This document shows positions 10,554-20,370 of a stretch of 64,000 bases of DNA, piece after piece; the first letter of the stretch is position 1; each line of letters opens with the position of its first letter. Under the pieces are notes generated by a model. That model did not search any database. It was not told the DNA's origin and saw only the letters and a program-made list of their open reading frames with translations. A program made the translations under genes and the position numbers. The stretch comes from Methylobacterium tardum (lineage in GTDB: Bacteria > Pseudomonadota > Alphaproteobacteria > Rhizobiales > Beijerinckiaceae), in contig NZ_CP097484.1 in assembly GCF_023546765.1 (NCBI RefSeq), positions 6,320,001 through 6,384,000 on the forward strand, written 5' to 3'.

Positions 10554-11963
10554 TCAGTCGGCCTTGGGCTCGGTCTCGGCCCCGGCCTTGTCTGCCGGCT
10601 TCTCGCCGGTCGTGTCGTCCTCATCCTCGTCGGCGAAAAGCGCCTCTTTCGAGACGGGCTCCTCGGCGAGTTTGACCTGCCCGAGGACGTGGTCAACGAC
10701 CTTCTCCTCGAACAGGGGCGCGCGGAGTTCCGCGAGCGCCTGTGCATTCTTCCGGTAGAAGTCCCAGACCTGCTGCTCCTGGCCCGGGAACTGCCGGACC
10801 CGGGCGATGAGGGCCTGGTTCACCTCGTCATCCGAGACCTTGATATCGGCGCTCTCGCCGACCTGCGCAAGCACGAGACCGAGACGGACGCGCCGTTCCG
10901 CGATCTTCCTGTACTCGGCCTGGGCCTTCTCCTCGGTGGTGTCCTCGTCCGCGAAGGTCTTGCCGCGGGTCTTCAGGTCCTGCTCGACCTGGGCCCACAC
11001 GGCGGCGAATTCCTGCGCCACCAGGGACGGGGGCAGCTCGAAGGCGTACTTGCCGTCCAGGGCATCGAGGAGGTCCTTCTTGAGGCGGCGGCGCGTGGCG
11101 GCCTCGAAGTCGCGTCCGATCGCCTCGGAGACGGCCTCGCGGAGCTTCTCCAGCGACTCCATGCCCATGGACTTGGCGAGCTCGTCGTCGATCTTGGCCT
11201 CGCCCGGCGCCTGGATCTTCGTGACCGTCACGTCGAACTCGGCATCCTTCCCGGCGAGGTTCTCAGCCCCGTAGGCCTCCGGGAACGTCACCTTCACGAG
11301 CCGCTTGTCGCCGACCTTGGCGCCGACAAGCTGGTCCTCGAAGCCCGGGATGAACGAGCCGGAGCCCAGCTCCAGGTCGATGCCCTCGCCCTTGCCGCCC
11401 TGGAACTCCTCGCCGTCGATGCGGCCGACGAAGTCGATGGTGACGCGGTCGCCGCTCTGCGCCTCGGCACCCTCGTCGCGCTCGGCGAACGGACGGCTCT
11501 GGCCGGCCATGCGCTCGAGGGCCTCGTTCACCTCCTCGTCGGAAGGCTTGGCGACGAACTTGGTCAGGCTGACGTCGGAGAGGTCGGCGAGCTCGAAGCT
11601 CGGCATCACCTCCAGGGCGACCTTGAAGGCGAGGTCGCCCTTGGCGTCCAGCGCCTTCTCGACCTCGGCTTGGTCGGTCGGGAACTCGACCTGCGGCTCG
11701 AGGGCGAGCTTGAGGCCGTTATCGGTGACGATCTGGCGGTTCGCCTCGTTGACGGCGTTCTGCACCACCTCGGCCATCACCGAGCGGCCATAGACCTTGC
11801 GCAGGTGCGCGACCGGCACCTTGCCCGGGCGGAAGCCCTTGAGCTGCACCTTGTCCTTCATGCCGGACAGCTCGTTGGTCAGGCGCTCCTCGAGTTCCTG
11901 GGCGGCCAGCAGAACCTGAAACTCGCGCTTCAGCCCCTGGGCGTTGATCTCGGTCACCTGCAT
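10554..11963 (-). CDS. tig: Trigger factor, ribosome-associated chaperone and prolyl isomerase
   Basis: A 469-residue trigger factor. The N-terminal ribosome-binding domain has the signature 'GFRPGKVP', followed by an FKBP-type isomerase domain ('[20 protein letters not shown]') and a long helical C-terminal substrate-binding region. The extreme C terminus is an acidic and Lys-rich tail, common in alphaproteobacteria. It binds nascent chains at the ribosome exit. It heads the tig-clpP-clpX-lon series and is preceded by tRNA-Leu. Confidence 0.97.
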   Translation of the reverse strand: MQVTEINAQGLKREFQVLLAAQELEERLTNELSGMKDKVQLKGFRPGKVPVAHLRKVYGRSVMAEVVQNAVNEANRQIVTDNGLKLALEPQVEFPTDQAEVEKALDAKGDLAFKVALEVMPSFELADLSDVSLTKFVAKPSDEEVNEALERMAGQSRPFAERDEGAEAQSGDRVTIDFVGRIDGEEFQGGKGEGIDLELGSGSFIPGFEDQLVGAKVGDKRLVKVTFPEAYGAENLAGKDAEFDVTVTKIQAPGEAKIDDELAKSMGMESLEKLREAVSEAIGRDFEAATRRRLKKDLLDALDGKYAFELPPSLVAQEFAAVWAQVEQDLKTRGKTFADEDTTEEKAQAEYRKIAERRVRLGLVLAQVGESADIKVSDDEVNQALIARVRQFPGQEQQVWDFYRKNAQALAELRAPLFEEKVVDHVLGQVKLAEEPVSKEALFADEDEDDTTGEKPADKAGAETEPKAD

Positions 11964-12095
11964 CGTCGTCGTCGCTCTTCAAAGAAACCTGGGGTCGCCG
12001 GCCGGGCCGGCATCGTGCTCACGCGGTTCGGGATGCCGAGACGTCGGGTACGAAGACAGGGCGGTCCGCTGGGACCGCACCCTCAGGAGACGTCC

Positions 12096-12180
12096 TGGTG
12101 CGGGCGGAGGGGCTCGAACCCCCACGTCTTGCGACACTGGAACCTAAATCCAGCGCGTCTACCAGTTCCGCCACGCCCGC
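12096..12180 (-). tRNA. tRNA-Leu (anticodon UAG)
   Basis: A class II tRNA with a long variable arm, 85 bases including encoded CCA. Acceptor GCGGGCG pairs with CGCCCGC, discriminator A. The anticodon arm CTGGA/TCCAG holds loop TTTAGGT, giving anticodon UAG for leucine. The T arm is GGGGGTTCGAGCCCCT. Confidence 0.95.
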
Positions 12181-12328
12181 GCGCGCCGACATCCGGCGCA
12201 TCGCCGGCCGCCGGAAGCGCGCCCTATAGCATGGGCCAGCCGGCCCGCAGCAAAAAACTTGTCCCTGTGGCGCGCAAGCCCGCGCGCCGCTAAGGAGCGG
12301 GCCCGTCGCGAGCCGCAGCCGAGTTCCC

Positions 12329-13807
12329 ATGCCGCCATCCCGCCCCGTGCCGCCGACCGATTCGCACGCCGGTGGGCCGTCGCGACGGACCCTGATCGCG
12401 GCCGCGGCCGCCTTCGGGTTCGCCCCGGAGGCGGTGCGGGCCCAGGCGCCGGGGGCTTCGCCGGATACGCCGGCCGCCGCTCAATCGGAACCCGCCGTTC
12501 TGCAAGCGGCGCCCGGCAAGGCGCGGTTCAGGCCGGAGCCCGCGCCCGAGATTCCGGTCTGGTGCTTCGACGGCAAGGCCCTGCCGCCCGTCGTCCGTGT
12601 GAAGCTCGGGCAGGCGGTGCGCCTCAAGGTCGAGAACCGGACCGACAAGCCGCTGTCGCTCCACTGGCACGGCGTGCGCAATATCAACGCCATGGACGGC
12701 GTCGGCGGGGTGACCCAGGCTCCGATCCCGCCGGGCGGCGACTTCCTCTACACTTTCACGCCGCCGGATGCCGGCTCCTACCTGATCCGGCCCCTGATCG
12801 TCGGCGGGGCGAGCGAGCCGTCGGGCCGCGGGCTCGCGGGCATGCTGGTCGTCGAAGAGGCGAACCCGCCCGCCGTCGACGCCGACGTCAGCGTTGTCCT
12901 GCAGGACTGGCGACTCCAGGACGACGGCACGCTGATGGCCTTCGGGCAGACGGCGCTCGCGGCCGCGCACGGGCGCCTCGGCAACCTCGTCACGGTCAAC
13001 GGCAAGCCGGTGCCGGGCGCCTTCGAGGCCCGGCCGGGCTCCCGGGTCCGCCTGCGGCTCGGCAATGCCTGCAACGCCCGGGCAACGCGCATCAAGTTCG
13101 AGGGCGTGAAGGTCTACGTGGCGGCCGTCGACGGGCAGCCCACCGACACGTTCGAGCCGCTGCGGGCCACCCTGCCGTTCCCGCACGGCACCCGCTACGA
13201 CCTGTTGGTCGACCTGCCGGAGGAGGAGGGCGCCCGGTGCACGATCGAGGCGCTGATCGGGAAAGGCCTGACGCTCGCGAGCGTCACCACCAAGGGTGCC
13301 AGGATTACCGAGAAGCGTCCGCCGATCGGACCGATCGGCGAGAACAAGCGCCTGCCGGCCGAGATCAAGCTCCAGAACGCCCTGCGCCGCGACGTGGTGA
13401 TCACCGGCGGCGCCTTCGTGCCGAAGACCAAGGACGGGACCAAGGATGGCGCCGCACCCGATCCGGTCTACACCGGCGACCCGCAGAAGATCTGGTCGGT
13501 GAACGGCGCGAGCGGCGCCGTCGGCCTCCAGCCGATCTTCTCGGTGAAGCGCGGCCAGGTCGTTGTCTTGGCCCTGCGCAACGAGACCGGCTTCCCGCAG
13601 GCCCTGCACCTGCACGGCCACTGCTTCCGGCTCCTGCACCCCCTCGATGATGGCTGGGAGCCCTACTGGCTCGACACGTTCCAACTTCTGGAGGGCCGGA
13701 CAGCCCGGATCGGCTTCCTGGCGGACAACCCGGGGCGCTGGCTGATCAGCGCCACGGTGCTGGAGCGGTTCGACACCGGCCTCTGGACGATGTTCGAGGT
13801 CACCTGA
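12329..13807 (+). CDS. Tat-exported multicopper-oxidase-fold protein lacking most copper ligands
   Basis: A 492-residue three-cupredoxin protein. A twin-arginine signal ('SRRTLIAAAAAFGF', cleavage near 'VRAQA') predicts folded export to the periplasm. Copper motif 1 'LHWHG' and motif 3 'LHLHGHCF' are intact. At motif 2, where HSH is expected, it reads 'AGSYLIRPL', and at motif 4, where HCHxxxH is expected, it reads 'WLISATVLERFDTGL'. The type 1 Cys and several trinuclear ligands are therefore absent and laccase-type activity is unlikely. A copper-storage, structural or altered redox role is possible. It converges with the nnr gene. Confidence 0.82.
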   Translation: MPPSRPVPPTDSHAGGPSRRTLIAAAAAFGFAPEAVRAQAPGASPDTPAAAQSEPAVLQAAPGKARFRPEPAPEIPVWCFDGKALPPVVRVKLGQAVRLKVENRTDKPLSLHWHGVRNINAMDGVGGVTQAPIPPGGDFLYTFTPPDAGSYLIRPLIVGGASEPSGRGLAGMLVVEEANPPAVDADVSVVLQDWRLQDDGTLMAFGQTALAAAHGRLGNLVTVNGKPVPGAFEARPGSRVRLRLGNACNARATRIKFEGVKVYVAAVDGQPTDTFEPLRATLPFPHGTRYDLLVDLPEEEGARCTIEALIGKGLTLASVTTKGARITEKRPPIGPIGENKRLPAEIKLQNALRRDVVITGGAFVPKTKDGTKDGAAPDPVYTGDPQKIWSVNGASGAVGLQPIFSVKRGQVVVLALRNETGFPQALHLHGHCFRLLHPLDDGWEPYWLDTFQLLEGRTARIGFLADNPGRWLISATVLERFDTGLWTMFEVT

Positions 13808-13811
13808 GCGG

Positions 13812-15320
13812 TCAGCCGCCGGTCGACGCGGCGAGGTCGCGGAGCACCGCCGGCATCAGCTCGGGGATGTCCTCGGCGATCAGGCCCGGCCCGTGGCGCA
13901 GGCCGGCATCCCCGTGGAGCCAGACGCCGGCCGCGGCGGCCGCGAAGGGTTCCATGCCCTGCGCCATCAGGCCGGCGATCAGGCCGCCCAGCACGTCCCC
14001 GGACCCGGCTGTCCCGAGATAGGGGCTGCCATGGTCGTTGATCGCCGCGCGCCCGTCGGGGGCGGCAATCACCGTGTCGGCGCCCTTGAAGACCACCACG
14101 GCGCCGGTGAGCGCGGCCGCCGCGCGGGCCCGGGCGACCTTGTCGGTGCCCTCCGCCATCGCGTCCGTGTTCTCGAACAGCCGCGCGAACTCGCCGGCAT
14201 GCGGCGTCAGCACCGCGCGGGCCTCGCCATCCGCGAGATGGGCGGCCAGCAGCGGCGCCTGCCCGGCGAAGCTCGTCAGCGCGTCGGCATCGAGGACGAG
14301 ACCGCGCCCGGCCGCCGCCGCCACGGCGACGCGCTCGCGGGTCGGCTCGCCGGTGCCGAGCCCCGGCCCCGCCAGGATCACGTTCAGGCGCTCGTCGGTG
14401 AGCAGGTCGTCGAGATCGTCGGCGCTCTCGCAGGCCCGCAGCATGATCGCCGTAAGATGGGCGGCGTTCTCGGCAAGCGCGGCGGCCGGCGACGCGACCG
14501 TGACGAGCCCGGCGCCGACCCGCAGGGCGCCGCGGGCGGCCAAACGGGCCGCCCCGGTCTTGGTGGCCGGCCCCGACAGCACCAGGGCGTGGCCGCGGGT
14601 GTATTTGTGGCTGGCTCCGGTGAGCCGCGGAAAATCCCGGGCCCACAGGTCGGGCCCGTTCCGGTGAAGGCGCGGACAGGCGGCGAGGCCGGCCGCCAAG
14701 GCCTCCGGACCGGTCCCGATATCCGCGAGGCTGAGCTGGCCGCAGAGGCCACGGCCCGGCTGGAGCAGATGCCCCGGCTTGAAGATCACGAAGGTCACGG
14801 TCTCCACCGCCTGGATGGCCGCGCCGCGCACCGCGCCGGTATCGCCGTCGACCCCGCTCGGCACGTCGACGGCGAGCACCGGGACCCCGGAGGCGTTCAC
14901 CGTCTCGGCGAGCGCGCGGGCAGAACCGTCGAGGTCGCGCGACAGGCCGGCCCCGAACAGGGCGTCGATCACGAGATCGCAGGACGGCAGCGCGCCGCCC
15001 TCGGGCGCGTGCACCGGCCCTGTCCAGGCCTTGGCCGCCCGGGCGGCATCGCCCGTCAGCTTCGACGCCTCGCCGAGACAGAAAAGGTCGATGGCGTAGC
15101 CCGCCTCGGCCAGCAGGCGCGCGGCCACGAAGCCGTCGCCGCCGTTGTTGCCCGGCCCGCACAGAACGACGGCGCGGCCACCCGCGGGCAGCCGGGCCCG
15201 GGCGCGACCGGCTACGGCCGTACCGGCCGCTTCCATCAACGTAAGACCCGGCATACCGCCGTCCATCGCCGCGGCATCGACCCGCCTCATTGCCGCGACC
15301 GTCAGCACATGCATATCCAT
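13812..15320 (-). CDS. nnr: Bifunctional NAD(P)H-hydrate epimerase / ADP-dependent dehydratase
   Basis: A 502-residue fusion that repairs hydrated NAD(P)H. The N-terminal half (about residues 1-215, YjeF_N) epimerises S- and R-NAD(P)HX and has 'LCGPGNNGGDGFVAARLL'. The C-terminal half (about 225-500, carbohydrate-kinase-like fold) dehydrates S-NAD(P)HX using ADP and has 'LTPHAGEFARLF' and 'GSGDVLGGLIAGL' with the catalytic Asp. Full length. It is divergent from glnB. Confidence 0.95.
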   Translation of the reverse strand: MDMHVLTVAAMRRVDAAAMDGGMPGLTLMEAAGTAVAGRARARLPAGGRAVVLCGPGNNGGDGFVAARLLAEAGYAIDLFCLGEASKLTGDAARAAKAWTGPVHAPEGGALPSCDLVIDALFGAGLSRDLDGSARALAETVNASGVPVLAVDVPSGVDGDTGAVRGAAIQAVETVTFVIFKPGHLLQPGRGLCGQLSLADIGTGPEALAAGLAACPRLHRNGPDLWARDFPRLTGASHKYTRGHALVLSGPATKTGAARLAARGALRVGAGLVTVASPAAALAENAAHLTAIMLRACESADDLDDLLTDERLNVILAGPGLGTGEPTRERVAVAAAAGRGLVLDADALTSFAGQAPLLAAHLADGEARAVLTPHAGEFARLFENTDAMAEGTDKVARARAAAALTGAVVVFKGADTVIAAPDGRAAINDHGSPYLGTAGSGDVLGGLIAGLMAQGMEPFAAAAAGVWLHGDAGLRHGPGLIAEDIPELMPAVLRDLAASTGG

Positions 15321-15391
15321 CTCCGCCTCTGCCCGTGTGCCGATCAGCTCTGACTAAAACCGCGCCAGATTCCTGGGAAGCGCCCGAAGGA

Positions 15392-15847
<456 letters not shown>

Positions 15848-16033
15848 CACGCCTCCGCCTGTGGTTCCGGCACTGCAGGCGGCAGCTTACCGCGAGACGT
15901 CTGCCTAAGATTTCGTACTGCGCGAATGTCCGGCATCGGCGCCTCCGGCTCTGGAGCGCCGTCTTCCGCACCCCACATCATCGGGAACGGCCGGCCTGAT
16001 CGGCCGCTTGAACCTGGTGCAGGAGGATGTGCG

Positions 16034-16213
16034 ATGGCCGCCACGGACCCGCGCGAAACCGCCAAGATCTACGATCTGTCCGCGTTCCGGCGCGCACGGG
16101 CGACGCCCCGCGCCGTCGCGGAGGCGAAGCCAGCGCCGGTGCCGAGCTTCAGCGGCGGCGCGTGGTACCACGAGGCCGCCATCCGCGAGGACGAGCGCCC
16201 GCGGCGGCCGTGA
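16034..16213 (+). CDS. Small hypothetical protein, 59 residues
   Basis: A short hydrophilic protein starting 'MAATDPRETAKIYDLSAFRRAR', rich in Ala, Pro and Arg, with no membrane segment. The ATG follows AGGAGGATGTGCG. The 'KIYDLSAFRRAR' stretch resembles N termini of short Hyphomicrobiales proteins of unknown role. It is 186 bases after glnB on the same strand. Confidence 0.6.
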   Translation: MAATDPRETAKIYDLSAFRRARATPRAVAEAKPAPVPSFSGGAWYHEAAIREDERPRRP

Positions 16214-16247
16214 CATCCGACAGCGCGCCGTCCGCGCTGCAAGCCCC

Positions 16248-16365
16248 GCCGTCATCCCGGGTCCGCGCAGCGGAGCCCGGGATCCAGACGCGCTGATGCA
16301 TCAAGACTTTGCACCCGCGGCGATTCTGAGTTCCGGGCTCGCCTGTTGCGTCCCGAAATGACGGC
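16248..16365. repeat. REP/MITE-like palindromic repeat
   Basis: The ends GCCGTCATCCCGGG and TCCCGAAATGACGGC form an imperfect 14-bp terminal inverted repeat. Inside the left end is a strong hairpin (CCCGGG-TCCGC/GCGGA-G-CCCGGG). The outer sequence CGTCATCCCGGG...CCCGGGATCC is typical of dispersed intergenic repeats in GC-rich alphaproteobacteria. It lies in the 270-base gap between convergent small ORF and glnII. Confidence 0.6.
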
Positions 16366-16483
16366 GCGGGTCGCGGCCGCCCTGCTGTCGGCCACGTTCT
16401 TCCCTGTCCCAGAAAGGGCGAAGCCGGACCCGAGGGCCCGGCTTCGTTGATGGCACCGGGAAGCCCAGGGCTCCCCCCGCGTC

Positions 16484-17518
16484 TTACGCGGCTGCAGCGG
16501 CCTCGGTCGGCACGGAAGTGATCGTCTTCAGCACCTGCGAGGCGATCTGGTAGGGGTCCCCCTGGGAGTTCGGACGGCGGTCCTCCAGGTAGCCCTTGTA
16601 GCCGTTGTTGACGAAGGAGTGGGGCACGCGGATCGAGGCGCCACGGTCGGCCACGCCGTACGAGAACTCGTGGATCGAGGCGGTCTCGTGCTTGCCGGTC
16701 AGGCGCATGTGGTTGTCCGGACCGTAGACGGCGATGTGCTCCTCGCGGGCGTTCTTGAACGCCTCCATGAGCTTCTCGAAGTAGGCCTTGCCGCCATGCT
16801 CGCGCATGAAGGCGGTCGAGAAATTGCAGTGCATGCCCGAGCCGTTCCAGTCGGTGTCGCCGAGCGGCTTGCAATGGTACTCGACGTCGATGCCGTACTT
16901 CTCGCAGAGGCGCTGCAGGAGGTAGCGGGCCATCCACATCTCGTCGGCGGCCTTCTTGGAGCCCTTGCCGAAGATCTGGAATTCCCACTGGCCCTTGGCC
17001 ACCTCGGCGTTGATGCCCTCGTGGTTGATGCCGGCATCGAGGCAGAGGTCGAGGTGCTCCTCGGCGATCTTACGGGCGACGTCGCCGACGTTCGAGTAGC
17101 CGACGCCGGTGTAGTACGGGCCCTGCGGCGCCGGGTAGCCGGAGGTCGGGAAGCCGAGCGGGCGGCCGTCCTTGTACAGGAAGTACTCCTGCTCGAAGCC
17201 GAACCAGGCACCGGCATCGTCCAGGATGGTGGCGCGCTTGTTGGACTCGTGCGGCGTCACGCCGTCCGGCATCATCACTTCGCACATCACCAGCACGCCG
17301 TTCTTGCGGGCCGGGTCGGGGAAGTGGCGCACGGGCTTCAGCATGCAGTCGGAGCTGCCGCCCTCGGCCTGCTTCGTGGACGAGCCGTCGAAGCCCCACA
17401 TCGGGAGCTGCTCGAGGGTCGGGAAGCTATCGAATTCCTTGATCTGCGTCTTGCCGCGGAGATTCGGGGTCGGCGTGTACCCGTCGAGCCATATGTACTC
17501 GAGCTTATATTTGGTCAT
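16484..17518 (-). CDS. glnII: Glutamine synthetase type II (eukaryotic-type)
   Basis: A 344-residue GSII, much shorter than bacterial GSI and close to rhizobial GlnII. It makes glutamine from glutamate, ammonia and ATP. 'YIWLDGY' and 'MWGFDGSSTKQAEG' are GSII-type N-terminal signatures, 'FGFEQEYFL' holds metal-binding Glu residues, and 'DWNGSGMHCNFS' is the ammonia/ATP site. Unlike GSI it has no adenylylation site. The ATG at 17518 sits behind a GAGAG element. It is transcribed against glnB and glnA, between which it lies. Confidence 0.95.
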   Translation of the reverse strand: MTKYKLEYIWLDGYTPTPNLRGKTQIKEFDSFPTLEQLPMWGFDGSSTKQAEGGSSDCMLKPVRHFPDPARKNGVLVMCEVMMPDGVTPHESNKRATILDDAGAWFGFEQEYFLYKDGRPLGFPTSGYPAPQGPYYTGVGYSNVGDVARKIAEEHLDLCLDAGINHEGINAEVAKGQWEFQIFGKGSKKAADEMWMARYLLQRLCEKYGIDVEYHCKPLGDTDWNGSGMHCNFSTAFMREHGGKAYFEKLMEAFKNAREEHIAVYGPDNHMRLTGKHETASIHEFSYGVADRGASIRVPHSFVNNGYKGYLEDRRPNSQGDPYQIASQVLKTITSVPTEAAAAA

Positions 17519-17855
17519 TCCGGTTCTCTCGTCCGTATCAATGCGCGACCTGGGCAACCCGGGCAGACGCGAACGGCTTGCCGCCTCATCGACGGCCGGG
17601 GCCGCCTTCGCATGGATCGTGCCAGGCGGGCCATTGCCGGGGAACAACGATGCCCTAAAAACGCCCGTGCGCGATCACGCTTTCGAGATCGCGCGGGATC
17701 GCGGGCGGATCGTTCTATCCGACAGCCGATTCCGGCCCCCGGCGGGTGGCAAGGCACGCCCGCGCCGGATATCAAGCCCCGCTTGCTTGCGCACCTGACC
17801 GCGTGCGGGTGCGCCACGAGAGACGTTTTTCGAAGATCCCTGGAGGATGCCCACG
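17519..17855. promoter_or_regulatory. Divergent glnII/glnA control region
   Basis: These 337 bases separate the start codons of glnII (minus) and glnA (plus) and must hold both promoters. Several GC-rich inverted stretches (for example GATCGCG repeats around 17690-17705) are visible. I looked for a sigma-54 -24/-12 element with correct spacing and did not find a convincing one. A TGGAGG ribosome site for glnA is at 17841-17846. Confidence 0.5.
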
Positions 17856-19265
17856 ATGACCACTGCGGCCGAGGTGCTGAAGACGATCCGGGACAACGAC
17901 GTGCGTTACGTGGACTTCCGGTTCACCGACCCGCGCGGCAAGTGGCAGCATGTCACGTTCGACGTGTCGCTCATCGGCGAGGAGATCTTCGGCGAGGGCA
18001 CGATGTTCGACGGCTCGTCGATCGCCGGCTGGAAGGCGATCAACGAATCCGACATGCTGCTGATGCCGGATCCGGTGACCGCCACGCTGGACCCGTTCTT
18101 CTCGGCCGCGACCATGTCGATCGTCTGCGACGTGCTGGAGCCGGCCACCGGTGAGCCCTACGGCCGCGACCCGCGCGGCACCGCCAAGCGCGCCGAGGCC
18201 TATCTGCAGCAGACCGGCATCGGCGACACGATCTATGTCGGCCCCGAGGCCGAGTTCTTCGTGTTCGACGACGTGAAGTTCGGCGCCGACCCGTACCGCA
18301 CCGGCTTCGAGCTCGACTCCACCGAGCTGCCGACCAACGGCTTCACCGATTACGAGGGCGGCAATCTCGGCCACCGGGTCCAGACCAAGGGCGGCTACTT
18401 CCCGGTCCCGCCGCAGGATTCGGCGCAGGACATGCGCGGCGAGATGCTCGCGGCCATGCAGTCCATGGGCGTGAAGGTCGAGAAGCATCACCACGAGGTG
18501 GCCTCGGCCCAGCACGAGCTCGGCATGAAGTTCGACACGCTGACCCTGCTCGCCGACCACATGCAGATCTACAAGTACTGCATCCACAACGTCGCGCAGA
18601 GCTACGGCAAGTCGGCGACCTTCATGCCCAAGCCCGTCTACGGCGACAACGGCTCGGGCATGCACGTCCACCAGTCGATCTGGAAGGACGGCAAGCCGGT
18701 CTTCGCGGGCGACAAGTACGCCGGCCTCTCCCAGGAGTGCCTGTGGTACATCGGCGGCATCATCAAGCACGCCAAGGCGCTGAACGCCTTCACCAACCCG
18801 TCGACCAACTCGTACAAGCGCCTAGTGCCGGGCTACGAGGCGCCGGTGCTGCTGGCCTACTCGGCGCGCAACCGCTCGGCCTCCTGCCGCATCCCGTGGA
18901 CCAAGAGCCCGAAGGCCAAGCGCGTCGAGGTCCGCTTCCCCGACCCGATGGCGAACCCCTACCTCGCCTTCTCGGCGCTGCTGATGGCCGGCCTCGACGG
19001 TATCCGCAACAAGATCGACCCGGGCCCGGCCATGGACAAGGACCTGTACGAGCTGCCGCCGCGGGAGCTGAAGAAGATCCCGACCGTGTGCGGATCCCTC
19101 CGCGAAGCGCTCGCCAGCCTCGACAAGGACCGGGCCTTCCTCAAGGAGGGTGGCGTGTTCTCGGACGACCAGATCGACTCGTTCATCGAGCTGAAGATGA
19201 CCGAGGTGCTGCGCTACGAGATGACGCCGCACCCGATCGAGTTCGTGCAGTACTACTCGCTGTGA
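17856..19265 (+). CDS. glnA: Glutamine synthetase type I
   Basis: A 469-residue GSI, the same length as the enterobacterial enzyme, forming a dodecamer. '[13 protein letters not shown]', 'EAEFFVFD', '[12 protein letters not shown]' and 'NRSASCRIP' are the latch loop, metal-binding, ATP-site and substrate-site signatures. Tyr in 'DLYELPPRE' is the probable adenylylation site, so activity is expected to be tuned by PII and the adenylyltransferase. The second ATG is chosen because TGGAGG directly abuts the first and is correctly spaced (9 bases) from this one. Confidence 0.97.
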   Translation: MTTAAEVLKTIRDNDVRYVDFRFTDPRGKWQHVTFDVSLIGEEIFGEGTMFDGSSIAGWKAINESDMLLMPDPVTATLDPFFSAATMSIVCDVLEPATGEPYGRDPRGTAKRAEAYLQQTGIGDTIYVGPEAEFFVFDDVKFGADPYRTGFELDSTELPTNGFTDYEGGNLGHRVQTKGGYFPVPPQDSAQDMRGEMLAAMQSMGVKVEKHHHEVASAQHELGMKFDTLTLLADHMQIYKYCIHNVAQSYGKSATFMPKPVYGDNGSGMHVHQSIWKDGKPVFAGDKYAGLSQECLWYIGGIIKHAKALNAFTNPSTNSYKRLVPGYEAPVLLAYSARNRSASCRIPWTKSPKAKRVEVRFPDPMANPYLAFSALLMAGLDGIRNKIDPGPAMDKDLYELPPRELKKIPTVCGSLREALASLDKDRAFLKEGGVFSDDQIDSFIELKMTEVLRYEMTPHPIEFVQYYSL

Positions 19266-19273
19266 GGCGAGCG

Positions 19274-19297
19274 GGGACCGGGCGCGAGCCCGGCCCC
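19274..19297 (+). terminator. Probable glnA terminator hairpin
   Basis: GGGG-A-CCGGGC / GCCCGG-CCCC with a GCGA tetraloop starts 8 bases after the glnA stop. The downstream GATTGTG is only weakly U-rich. Confidence 0.5.
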
Positions 19298-19426
19298 CGA
19301 TTGTGACCGGTGATGGCCGTGTCTCTCTCCCGCGTCCCTCCCCAGAACTGGAACAAATCAAGAACATTGCTCACTTATAAGAAGATCATCCTATCATAGG
19401 CCCTACGCTTATGGCGAGGATGATCC

Positions 19427-20077
19427 ATGTGCTTGAAAGAGATCTTCGTCGCCCGGATGCAGTGGCAACTCGTAGCCCTTAGCGTAGAGGTAAAGCTACT
19501 TCGACTCGGACTCGTACTCTACGCCTACAATCCCGGCCAACCACGCGTGCCGGCTGGCCAACCAGACGGTGGTCAGTGGACAAATGAGGGCGGCATTGGA
19601 GAAGTTGCAGTCGGCAACGATGCGCATTTTATCCTCGTCGGCAGTGACGATCAGAAGTACAGAGTCGATCTGAAAGCTGAGGAAGGTCGAGGTGGGCACA
19701 CTCTCGGGAAGCACGTCGGCAAATCCGACGACGAATTGTTCGAACGCTTGCGAAAATCTCAGTCGCGTTCTTGGATTGTCGATGGAGGAATGAAGAGAGA
19801 TGGGAGCTTTGATTCTATCGAATCGGCCAACGATCTGGTGAATCAGACCCTCAAGTCCAACAAAGAGGCCGTTGATCGCGTCGCATCGGGCTTAGATGAT
19901 CGCAAATTTATTACTAGATCGTTCGATTATAAAACTGGAAGGGAGGCCTACAGCACAGACGATGGCGTCGTCTACATGCGCAACACACGCAGTGTCGGCA
20001 TCGAATCAAGACATGATCCCACCTCTCCGCGAGGGTTCCGCATACGAACCGCCTATCCTTTAACGGAGGGAGACTGA
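19427..20077 (+). CDS. Orphan RNase-A-like polymorphic toxin (CdiA-CT type)
   Basis: A 216-residue protein whose C-terminal 130 residues fit the bacterial CdiA-CT RNase A toxin fold: 'GGHTLGKHVGK' (residues 89-99, candidate catalytic His91/His96), a helical 'SANDLVNQTLKSN' and a terminal 'RTAYP' (207-211). RNA cleavage is therefore the expected activity. Residues 39-52 read 'PRVPAGQPDGGQWT', a linker motif seen ahead of many alphaproteobacterial toxin domains. There is no signal peptide, repeat filament or secretion domain. Base use is far AT-richer than glnA next to it, suggesting transfer. An immunity gene follows after one base. Confidence 0.75.
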   Translation: MCLKEIFVARMQWQLVALSVEVKLLRLGLVLYAYNPGQPRVPAGQPDGGQWTNEGGIGEVAVGNDAHFILVGSDDQKYRVDLKAEEGRGGHTLGKHVGKSDDELFERLRKSQSRSWIVDGGMKRDGSFDSIESANDLVNQTLKSNKEAVDRVASGLDDRKFITRSFDYKTGREAYSTDDGVVYMRNTRSVGIESRHDPTSPRGFRIRTAYPLTEGD

Positions 20078-20078
20078 G

Positions 20079-20357
20079 ATGAAACTATCGGCTGAATTTC
20101 TTGAGCTTAGTTTGCAATTCTATCAGGACCTTTTGGACGATGTATCCAGCGAAGAAGAAATGATTGAAACCGTATTGTCTCCCCTGAAAGATGAAGGCAA
20201 GCGAACAAATTTGCGGAAATATCTAGATTTGATTACCAGCGATCAGATTGCTGACGAAGAACTAAGAAAACTGTGGTGGTCGTCATCTGCTGATGTCGTG
20301 TTCCACGATGGTGCCGCACTCAGAGCCTTCCTCAGAAAGGTGCGGGACAAGTTATGA
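20079..20357 (+). CDS. Contact-dependent-inhibition-type immunity protein
   Basis: A 92-residue acidic helical protein one base after the toxin stop, so the two are translationally coupled. 'EFLELSLQFYQDLL', 'SEEEMIETVLSPL' and 'ELRKLWWSSSADVVF' match the style of small CDI immunity proteins that travel with RNase-type toxins. It should bind and neutralise the upstream toxin in the cytosol. AT-rich like the toxin. A related gene lies 13 bases downstream. Confidence 0.72.
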   Translation: MKLSAEFLELSLQFYQDLLDDVSSEEEMIETVLSPLKDEGKRTNLRKYLDLITSDQIADEELRKLWWSSSADVVFHDGAALRAFLRKVRDKL

Positions 20358-20370
20358 CGCGAGAGCAGCC

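Noticed and set aside
17519..17855. Sigma-54 promoter for glnA
   Set aside because: GG and GC doublets near 17748-17760 are ten, not twelve, bases apart and the flanks do not fit.
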